DNA from: Umbelopsis isabellina | Taxonomy: Eukaryota > Mucoromycota > Umbelopsidomycetes > Umbelopsidales > Umbelopsidaceae | DNA: 64,000 nucleotides | Direction: 5' to 3' | NCBI GenBank assembly: GCA_016758905.1 | Contig: JAEPQZ010000010.1 | Coordinates: forward strand, 372,001-436,000 | Shown: positions 56,600 to 64,000 of the stretch, piece by piece | How positions within the stretch are numbered: the stretch's first letter is position 1 | Layout: each line of letters begins with the position of its first letter | Position numbers and translations under genes: made by a program | The notes under the pieces: generated by a model | Told to the model about the DNA's origin: nothing | Seen by the model: the letters and a program-made list of their open reading frames with translations, nothing else | The model's database searches: none

Positions 56600-57885
56600 G
56601 CCAACAGCGATGACCTAGAGCTCTAAGCACTATATAAAAAACTGGAAGCTAAATGTATGAACAAGGAGGACGGTTTTTGTGCTCTGAGACAACAAAGTTT
56701 GCTGACGGAACTTTAAATTTTAACGGGGAACAGCACTGGGCGCGCTAATGAAGCTAACTTTATTTGTCGAGCTTGTATATGAGCGTCGCATTGCTTTCAA
56801 GCTAACGGAGAAGCTAAAGTCTTAAATGAAGAACATGTAGAAAAATACGTTCATTATACCATGGTCATCTGTGAGCTCTATTGATTGCTTTTTGAAAGAA
56901 TAACCAACCTAACATTAACATATTGTTGGTGACTTATCTGGTACTTGAAAAGCCCCGATGCATTAGCCTGCTAGGCCCTACTTTGGGTTGTTCCACCCAT
57001 TCCTTTATGCCACGTCGTGGAAAAGAAGTTATTCCAAGATACCACTTGACGGTTCTGAGATCTTGTACATGTCAGACATAGGCTTTACATTATACAACAT
57101 GATGGACTGTTGCTTGCAATCGCTCAAATCTAACGCAAAAAAAATGACTCGCTTTTTGTTCCTGACGTTTGTCGTTTGATATGGACTACTCATGACCCAC
57201 CAACTCTATTTAGGGGGGACGGACATGACAACTTATGACAGCCTAGCCCGACTACGGATACTAGGGATCTTGGCTTGCTGCGTCTTTCTTTTGCCCAGTC
57301 TTCACACAACTCCATCTCTCTATATATCAGAGGATCAGCAGCAAAAATTTATTTATTATGGTTTAGTACCTTCTTTATTCATGATAAGATTTTCAAAGAT
57401 AGTCAGCTGCAGCACCAAGCGCATGTTATTCAGATAACAGCAAACATACATTTTTATTTTTTTTCAAGCAGGACAAACATGGTACAATGATGCAACCAAA
57501 GTCTACCTTCTTAGCACCGATTGACGCTCAAGCACTCACTGCCACGCAAAATTATATTGGTGCACAAATATTATGGTCCTGGCTCCACAGGATATTTCTT
57601 TTATTGGTCAATTAATATTGCATCGCTATTGATCAGTTCAAGGCATGTGAAACCCGCTATCAATGCCTCTACTAGCATGAAATTAGCATATGTAGTCAAA
57701 CCGCTTTCTCCTGAACTCGATGCAACACACACAATCAATTTTTGAATATTTAAAAATGAGTACGGGACATGTCTTGGACCCTTTTATTTTTATCTAAATG
57801 GTAGGTGGAAAATGTGAAATTACTGTTGTGGGGAATGTGTATAAGGGATATATGAGGTCTTATTAGAGGTATAGGTCTACTTTGT
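56600..57885. other. Intergenic, OGT promoter and PEX11 3' region
   Basis: About 1.3 kb with no gene I can support. A minus-strand stop-free stretch near 57570-57780 has no start codon, no match and no clear splice partners. No repeat or RNA gene was recognised. Confidence 0.4.
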
Positions 57886-58782
57886 CTATTTTGAATTTTT
57901 GCACCAGAGCTTGTAGGCTGAGAGGACACCACTGACAAAACCTGTCCAGGCTTGGAAGCCAGCAGAAAATTGGCAATGGAATAAATCATAGCCACAGAAA
58001 CCGCCATCCATCATTGTTTTGACGAGTGAAAGACGTAACCAGAATAGTTTATCTTCCATATCTTTCCATTCTTGTACTAAATTTGCTCGATCACTGTTGT
58101 TGATCCAACATAATTCGTCATACAAGGTATTCCTATCGTGGTTTCCTTCGAGCTCCTTACTTTTGGATAGAGCATGAACTCGTTGCCATTCACTCATTCT
58201 GGCTTTTTGGACCAGTATGTCTCTTATCATGAAATGAGAGTCGATCAAGATGGCTGAGAACCAACATCGATAAGACCAAGGTTCTGCCTTCTTTGCCCAT
58301 GAAGCAGGCAACACGTTAATTTTGCTGAGGCAAAATATGTCATCTGCCAAATCATTACCGAGCCCGAATACTAGACCTAGGATGCGCAAGTAGGATGATA
58401 TCCGTTCTTTTGACGTCTTTGGTAATTTTTTTGGAGATGTATAAGCAATATTATAAAGCTCAGCCGCTGGCTCAATTATATGACCAAGACGAATTATCTT
58501 TCGAGTGGTCGAGAAATTCGAGGCTAAAGCTGCCAAACTGGCATAGATTGATCGCTTCTTTGATATTAAACCATGGTGTAATATGATCTTTATAAAGTAC
58601 TGTATCAGCTTCAGTGCTTTGTCGCGGCCGTCAGTGATTGTCAAGACTTTACGTAAAATATCAACAGGTGGTTTTGACGGCGGAGATTTGATTGTCGCAT
58701 TTGCGTCTTTGAGAGCGAGCAGAGGTGGGGTGAGTGGTGGTGTTAAAGTGTGAGCGTTCTGAAGCTCAGTGGTTATAGTCAT
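57886..58782 (-). CDS. PEX11: Peroxisomal membrane protein Pex11-like
   Basis: Peroxin that elongates and divides peroxisomes. One exon of 298 residues. The ATG at 58782 starts MTITTELQNA; the frame above it has only a TTG. Landmarks are DILRKVLTITDGRDKALKLI followed by QYFIKIILHH, FSTTRKIIRLGHIIEPAAEL, YLRILGLVFGLGNDLADD, WAKKAEPWSYRCWFSAILI and a C-terminal CQFSAGFQAWTGFVSGVLSA with a final lysine. These are the amphipathic and membrane helices of the Pex11 family. The length (about 300, with an insert near residue 190-230) resembles the Pex11C/Gim5-like branch rather than the shorter yeast Pex11. The end is KNSK. Intronless. Confidence 0.9.
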   Translation of the reverse strand: MTITTELQNAHTLTPPLTPPLLALKDANATIKSPPSKPPVDILRKVLTITDGRDKALKLIQYFIKIILHHGLISKKRSIYASLAALASNFSTTRKIIRLGHIIEPAAELYNIAYTSPKKLPKTSKERISSYLRILGLVFGLGNDLADDIFCLSKINVLPASWAKKAEPWSYRCWFSAILIDSHFMIRDILVQKARMSEWQRVHALSKSKELEGNHDRNTLYDELCWINNSDRANLVQEWKDMEDKLFWLRLSLVKTMMDGGFCGYDLFHCQFSAGFQAWTGFVSGVLSAYKLWCKNSK

Positions 58783-60352
58783 TAGGAATGAGGTAGAGAA
58801 GACAAAAGCCAAGCGACTTCAGCCCCGGCAACGGAGACGGTTATATTTTTAAATTGCCAGTATCTTCCGCGGAATATGTTCATTTTGGGTTCCGCGGCTC
58901 GCTCCCCATACTCCCTGCCACACTGTTTCCTCACTCAACCCAGCTCGCCTTTAATATAATATCGCCCTTCAGCGGCAACCGTTATCTGCAGTATGACAAT
59001 AAGTAATCAATATATTATTTCCCTGATATGGGCGATATATCCTTTCGGGCTAATGATTCCTGATATCAGGTGCTCAAATTGAAAACTATGGAAATGGATG
59101 TTGGGATTGTAGGTTGCCCGCGCACAAACTAATGAAAGTGTTGCGGATGAGCCAGGACTGACTGAGTGCTACAATGACTTGCTTGTAATTCTTGATAAAT
59201 ATTATTTTATTCTTATTTCACATATCTTGGATGACTGTGGTTCTATCTTTAATTCTATCCTTAAAATCCTCGAGGACATTTTATTTCACCTGCATAAAAA
59301 AATTGGGAGAACAATTGCAAGACAACTAAGGAGACCCCTGTTTCATTGATAGCTGGTTTTGACTTTGCGGGCTTTCTTCGGTTCCATGCAATTTCAGTTA
59401 CTGGTAACAGTGTTGAAAAGGGGGAATGGTATTCTCTTATAATATTTCAAAACCTTTTTTTATATAATTAATATTATTTTAGAAATGTTTTGTGCTTTTT
59501 ATATAGCTGAATGAAAATTCGCAATGTTTTCATAAAATCATAATAATGTCCTAGATATCCAGTTCTTTTTAAATAGTCTTGGTTATCGGATTTGCATATA
59601 TGTGAGTGGAGAACGCTTCCTATGGTCATAATTTTTGGTAACATCAGCAAGTCTGTCTATGCAAGCAGACATTTGAGGTCGATCACCCCATAGAAATTGA
59701 CAATAAAGACTTACTTTACACTTTTACGTGTAGATTTATCAATGAAATTCGTTCAGAAACTGCCGGTATTGAGTTTTACATAGTGCCATTGCATTGAATC
59801 ATATCAACTAGATCTAGAATCATCAAGCTTGCTGCATAACAGGCTTAGAGCTCTACCGGATTAGCGAAATAAACATTCAGTTAAGGTATAAGGATATATC
59901 AGCATTGTACAGGAGCATATAATCTGTGAAAATGTCGAAACAGTAAAGGAACATACTTCCTACAAAAGCAGTGCAATGCATCCCAGCCCCGTATCAATCA
60001 CATCCCAAGTGTGTTGGTATAATTAAAGGTATTGCCCACTTTGGCAAGTGCTTTACAGACTATACTGAATGAGCAACCAGACTACTAAACAATCACATTT
60101 ATGGTTCTCTGAATCCCCAGAATGGTCATATCCAGTTAACAGCGTTGACGAATTGATTGCTCAGCATATTTCGTCGCGCCAGACTTCCTATTCATTTGTT
60201 TGACTGTTTCTTTTTGCCAAAAAAAAAAATTCAGGGCTAGCGGCCGGTGAAAGAAGAGAAAAAAAAATCGTGACTGCTCTAAAATTGCAATGATTATTTA
60301 TGGTGGCCACCGCAAATAATGAACCGGCCTCTTTTCTCATCCATCCGTTGCA
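58783..60352. promoter_or_regulatory. Long divergent promoter region, PEX11 / RPL3
   Basis: About 1.57 kb between outward-facing starts. No coding gene is supported. A minus-strand frame at 60188-60532 overlaps the 5' exons and introns of RPL3, so it is rejected. The region should hold the strong RPL3 promoter and 5' UTR. I see no recognisable snoRNA or tRNA. Confidence 0.4.
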
Positions 60353-61879
60353 ATGGTAAATGATCCTATCCATCCATCCATTTAGGATATCCATCACCTT
60401 AAACATCTTGCTAACATCATCTTCTTTAGTCTCACAGGTATGATTATGTTTCAGGCTGCGTTGATATGGCGGCAATGACTTAATGTTATCCGCTTCGAGC
60501 CATCTGTTCGAGTCAATGAATTTGTCTGACACTATGTCTATTCTTCCCTCTCTATAGAAAGTTCGAGGCTCCTAGACACGGCCATCTTGGTATGTATTTC
60601 AACTGCTTGATATTTCACTTGCTGCATTGCTCATTTTCTAATAATCTTTTGCTCTTTAGGTTTCCTTCCTCGGTGTGTAACATTTCCACTTGGATCTCGA
60701 TGTCTTGGTCCGAGATTTTTAGTAAAATGTTGAACTCAACTAACCTGAAAATTTTTCTTTTAATTTTATAGCAAGCGTTGCGCTTCCCACCGTGGTCGCG
60801 TCAAGTCCTTCCCCAAGGATGACCAATCCAAGCCTGTCCACTTGACCGCTTTCATGGGTTACAAGGCTGGTATGACCCACATTGTCCGTGATCTTGACCG
60901 TCCTGGTTCCAAGATGAACAAGAAGGAGATTGTCGAAGCTGTCAGCATCGTCGAGACTCCCCCCATGGTCATCGTTGGTGTCGTTGGTTACGTCGAGACT
61001 CCCCGTGGTCTTCGCACTCTCACCACCGTCTGGGCTGAGCATCTTTCCGATGAAGTCCGTCGCCGCTTCTACAAGAACTGGTACCGCTCCAAGAAGAAGG
61101 CTTTCACCAAGTACGCCAAGAAGTACGCTGAAGGCTCCAAGGAAGTCACCCGTGAACTCGAGCGTATCAAGAAGTACTGCTCTGTCGTTCGCGTCATTGC
61201 CCACACTCAAGTCCGCAAGGCTAAGGTTGGCCAAAAGAAGGCTCACGTTATGGAAATCCAAGTCAACGGTGGCAACATTGCCCAAAAGGTTGACTGGGCC
61301 CGTGAGCACTTCGAGAAGGAAGTTGAGGTCTCCTCTCTCTTCGAGCAAGACGAGATGGTCGACGTCGTTGCCGTTACCAAGGGTAAGGGTTTCGAGGGTG
61401 TCACCGCTCGTTGGGGTACCAAGAAGCTTCCCCGTAAGACCCACAGAGGTCTCCGTAAGGTTGCCTGTATTGGTGCATGGCATCCTTCCCGCGTCATGTA
61501 CTCTGTTGCCCGTGCCGGTCAAGACGGTTACCATCACCGTACCGAGATCAACAAGAAGATCTACCGTGTTGGCAAGGCTGGCGACAAGAAGTCTGGCGCT
61601 ACTGATTTCGATATCACTGAGAAGGATATCACCCCCATGGGTGGTTTCCCTCACTACGGTATCGTCAACGAGGATTTCTTGATGATCAAGGGTGGTATTG
61701 CTGGTACCAAGAAGCGTGTCATCACCATCCGCAAGTCCCTCATCACCCACACCAAGCGTTCCGCTCTCGAGAAGGTCTCCCTCAAGTTCATCGATACCTC
61801 TTCCAAGTTCGGTCACGGTCGTTTCCAAACCGCTGCCGAGAAGCAGGCTTTCATGGGTACTCTCAAGAAGCAATTGTAA
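60353..61879 (+). CDS. RPL3: Ribosomal protein uL3 (RPL3)
   Basis: Large-subunit protein near the peptidyl-transferase centre. I resolve five coding exons: 60353-60355 (ATG only), 60430-60437 (8 nt), 60558-60589 (32 nt), 60660-60672 (13 nt) and 60772-61879. They total 1,164 nt, exactly 387 residues plus stop, the yeast length. The joined N-terminus reads [20 protein letters not shown], the canonical sequence, so each micro-exon is needed. Later landmarks are [60 protein letters not shown] (with the modified His and the W loop) and [20 protein letters not shown]. Codons are strongly biased (GTC, ACC, AAG, CGT), as expected of a highly expressed gene. The introns have CTAAC or CTGAC branch-like sites before their acceptors (60410 and 60527). 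Confidence 0.96.
60430..60437 (+). other. 8-nt micro-exon of RPL3
   Basis: TCTCACAG lies between a 74-nt intron (GTAAAT to TTTAG) and a 120-nt intron (GTATGA to TATAG). It supplies Ser, His and two bases of Arg in MSHRKF. Without it the uL3 N-terminus cannot be made. Confidence 0.88.
60660..60672 (+). other. 13-nt micro-exon of RPL3
   Basis: GTTTCCTTCCTCG sits between introns 60590-60659 and 60673-60771. It supplies GFLPR of HGHLGFLPRKR; both joins are in phase. Confidence 0.88.
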
Positions 61880-61939
61880 ATTGTTTAACATTTTACACCG
61901 CAACTTTGTCTATTTTACATGCTTTCTACTAAAATTTTC

Positions 61940-61945
61940 AATAAA
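61940..61945 (+). terminator. Possible polyadenylation signal of RPL3
   Basis: AATAAA about 60 nt after the RPL3 stop codon, followed by a second overlapping AATAAA-like run. Position suits 3'-end formation. Confidence 0.5.
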
Positions 61946-62139
61946 ATAAAAGCAAAGACATTGTGTTTGATGAGAAATTATATTGTTGTATTGCGACTGA
62001 CAATTTTTTTTTATAAATATAATCACTTTGAATGAGTACAGATTGCTCGACTTGACCTGCAAAATTGCAAGTCACTGTGCGGACCAGCAATTGTAGATAT
62101 CTGGTCCAGAGATCGGGTAATTCTCCCTATTAGCATAGA

Positions 62140-63899
62140 ATGGAATCCCAAGGATTCCCTAGAATACATAGCATATTCTTTGTAGTGTTCGATAATGAAA
62201 AGGGCCCAGTAGTGCTACATCAGGTCCCAGAGGGAACGATAGTTCCGCATTCGCCGGAAGCAAACCCTTCCAGCTCACATCCCGAAAACGATGCTTTATT
62301 CTGCACAAAACCAATCATAGATTTCGACGCAATTAGCGAATATATTATCACCAAGGAGCAGCTAAACGGCAGACTTGTAACTATTTGCAATAATAACTAC
62401 AAGGTTATGGGAGTCCCAGTCCGTATCAAAGATCATATTCGATATATTCGCAATGAATACCGATTCAATCTATGTTTCGTGTTTGAGCGAGACGCCGAAA
62501 CAAGTAGTTATGAGCCTATCGTCCAAAAGATTGCCACCGTCTTGGAAGTTTTAGAAGTAAGAGCCTTGCCACATTTTTTTGCTTATACACAGCAATTGAC
62601 CGATGACATGATAGAGAGAATGTGATTTCTTGACGTCAGAAAAGACATTGCCTGGAGCAGTTACGATACAAAATGTCATTGAACAAATGCTAGAGGATTT
62701 GAACAGCTATTGTGAATGCCAGATACCTATAAGTGAGTATATAGAGCAGTTTCTTCTGACATATTTTTGCGTTACCTGACGGACAATGCTCCTGCAAAGA
62801 TGCCTCAAATACCATCAACCTTAAGCTGTTCCCCACATATCCAAATCCGACAACTGTGCAGAATTACCATGTACCCGTCTGCACTGTGGATCTTGCTTCC
62901 ATGATGTCCATCAACTGGGACATTACTATCTGCAAGGTATGTCTCTAATTGACCTAAATACAACGAGGAATGACAAACTCAATGCTGTAAATAATCATAG
63001 GTCATTAAACACATCAATGGCATAAGCTCAGTGAGGAGAATTGCCGACAAAGCAGATGTAAAAATTGAGTGGGCGAGACAGAGTATTGAACACTTGTTGT
63101 ATGTATGCTGTGCTATGCAAAACAGTGAAGGATTCATACTCATCTTATAAATCACATAGGTATTACGGATGTATCATCCTCATCGACATTTATCAATTTT
63201 CCAATGTGTATTCTATAAAGCCAGAAGTTATGCAACTCTTGGATGAAAAAAGTGGACTGCAGGAAGAGTGTATTGACTATGTCACACTTCCTAACCACCC
63301 TGCGCCATCAGTCCAGCAACTCTTCAAGCTTTACTGTGGTTTACAACATGGTGTGACTTTGAGAAAATTAATTGATGGCAACAAAGATCGCGTTGCTAAT
63401 ATTGATTTGAGGTAAAGCGATGAGTGTTTTTGCATGCTACTCGAGCGTAATCTAAGGCAATTTTACATTATATAGAAGGATGGTCACCTTCGGCGTTATC
63501 AAGGGTCTCATCTATCGAGTATACAAGTATCCAATCTTATTCAATCTAAGCACTGCCACAGCAATATCACCGGGTAATGCTCCAATCAAGATAATAATTC
63601 AAAACACAGGCAACGCTATTCATCCACAGTTGATACCCTTTTTGGACGGTCATCATCACTACGACGAAATATGCACAGAGTTGAGATGCTCACCGAAAGA
63701 ATTGGATGAACAACTGGGTTATAACCCTGATACACTCATAAAATCAAACGATGAAACCAATCCTGACGCAACTGCTGATGTCAAGCCGGCTGGTCCTGCT
63801 GTTGACGATAACGTAAACTCTACAAGTTTGGATTCAAGGGAGCTGAAACGAGACTCGAGTAATCCAGATTCATGGGTAGTTGAATTCATATTTCGATGA
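62140..63899 (+). CDS. NPR2: Npr2 (NPRL2), GATOR1/SEACIT subunit
   Basis: Amino-acid-signal component of SEACIT/GATOR1, which restrains TORC1 by acting on Rag/Gtr GTPases. The start is MESQGFPRIHSIFFVVFDNE, then GPVVLHQVPEGTI and a longin-like domain (FDAISEYIITKEQLNGRLVT, NEYRFNLCFVFERD). Exon two begins after a gatag acceptor near 62608 as RECDFLTSEKTLPGAV, and continues VIEQMLEDLNSYCECQIPI. NLKLFPTYPNPTTVQNYHVP, INWDITICKVIKHINGISS and ADVKIEWARQSIEHLLYYG follow. The C-terminal winged-helix part includes HHYDEICTELRCSPKELDEQ. The end DSWVVEFIFR is at 63899. Six introns. The order and wording are those of NPR2; the Npr3 and Depdc5/Iml1 partners are not in the window. Confidence 0.92.
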
Positions 63900-64000
63900 T
63901 TGTCAAATAAAGTAAAGTATCATCACAACAGTAATTCATTAATTTTGTGTTAAGAAGTCGTTCTCCATTACAACATTTTAGGAGATATCTACATGTAAAA
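63900..64000. other. Window end, NPR2 3' UTR
   Basis: AT-rich tail after the NPR2 stop, including an AATAAA-like stretch near 63905. No other feature. Confidence 0.4.

Noticed and set aside
57560-57790. Stop-free minus-strand stretch of about 75 codons
   Set aside because: No start codon, no recognisable homology and no convincing splice partners; length is within chance for this base composition.
59035-59050. U12-like ATATCCTTTC on the plus strand in the PEX11-RPL3 spacer
   Set aside because: No exon on either side, so probably chance.
60188-60532. 114-codon minus-strand frame
   Set aside because: It overlaps the RPL3 start codon, 8-nt exon and both introns on the other strand, and resembles no family.
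60740-61903. 387-codon minus-strand frame
   Set aside because: Antisense shadow of RPL3 caused by its strong codon bias.
1-64000. Transposons, LTR elements or viral remnants
   Set aside because: No transposase, reverse transcriptase, integrase or capsid-like peptide and no long terminal repeats were recognised.

Overview
The window is nuclear DNA of an early-diverging fungus, most likely a Mucoromycota (Mucorales-like) species. The evidence is AT-rich spacers, genes broken by many 45-90 bp GT-AG introns, fungal-only genes (MDM12, fungal Drs2 tail), and genes that Dikarya mostly lack: a nucleocytoplasmic O-GlcNAc transferase, an HSPA12-like Hsp70, a RAD51D-like paralogue and a U12-type AT-AC intron. 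I recognise no rRNA, tRNA, CRISPR, transposon or virus-derived element. Gene density is about one per 2.3 kb.

Layout. 0.5-3.3 kb: p21-activated kinase (-). 4.2-4.8 kb: universal stress protein (+). 5.2-7.2 kb: PWWP plus LEDGF-IBD-like protein (-). 8.0-10.7 kb: NOT4 ubiquitin ligase (-). 11.6-12.8 kb: PNRC/Edc1-like decapping cofactor (-). 13.6-14.5 kb: zinc-finger factor (-). 16.2-17.9 kb: a RAD51D-like gene assembled here from small exons (-). 18.2-19.6 kb: MDM12 (+). 19.9-22.5 kb: oligopeptidase A-like peptidase (-). 22.8-24.8 kb: unknown membrane protein (-). 25.0-26.0 kb: divergent ribosomal protein eS4 (-). 26.5-27.5 kb: Tlg1/syntaxin-6 SNARE (+). 27.8-32.5 kb: Drs2 flippase (-). 33.0-34.0 kb: EFM7 methyltransferase (+). 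34.4-37.8 kb: RRM-PUF RNA-binding protein (+). 38.2-39.4 kb: pinin (-). 39.6-40.6 kb: conserved unknown (+). 41.1-42.2 kb: F-box-like (-). 42.7-44.8 kb: GPI10/PIGB (+). 44.9-47.3 kb: Hsp70-like (+). 47.5-49.4 kb: heparinase II/III-like, intronless (+). 49.7-51.2 kb: 2OG-Fe(II) oxygenase (-). 51.6-56.6 kb: OGT (-). 57.9-58.8 kb: PEX11 (-). 60.4-61.9 kb: RPL3 (+). 62.1-63.9 kb: NPR2 (+).

The genes are ordinary housekeeping units, not a cluster. Loose themes are mRNA turnover and RNA binding (NOT4, PNRC-like, PUF, pinin), Golgi/endosome traffic (Drs2, Tlg1), organelle biology (MDM12, PEX11, oligopeptidase), nutrient signalling (NPR2, OGT) and translation (uL3, eS4, EFM7).

The most unusual signals are in gene structure. 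RPL3 starts with an ATG-only coding exon followed by an 8-nt and later a 13-nt micro-exon. The eS4 paralogue also has an ATG-only first exon. GPI10 carries an AT-AC intron with minor-spliceosome signals. Protein oddities are a RAD51D-like protein with a ruined Walker A motif and a Qc-SNARE with His in the zero layer. No obviously new multi-gene system was found.
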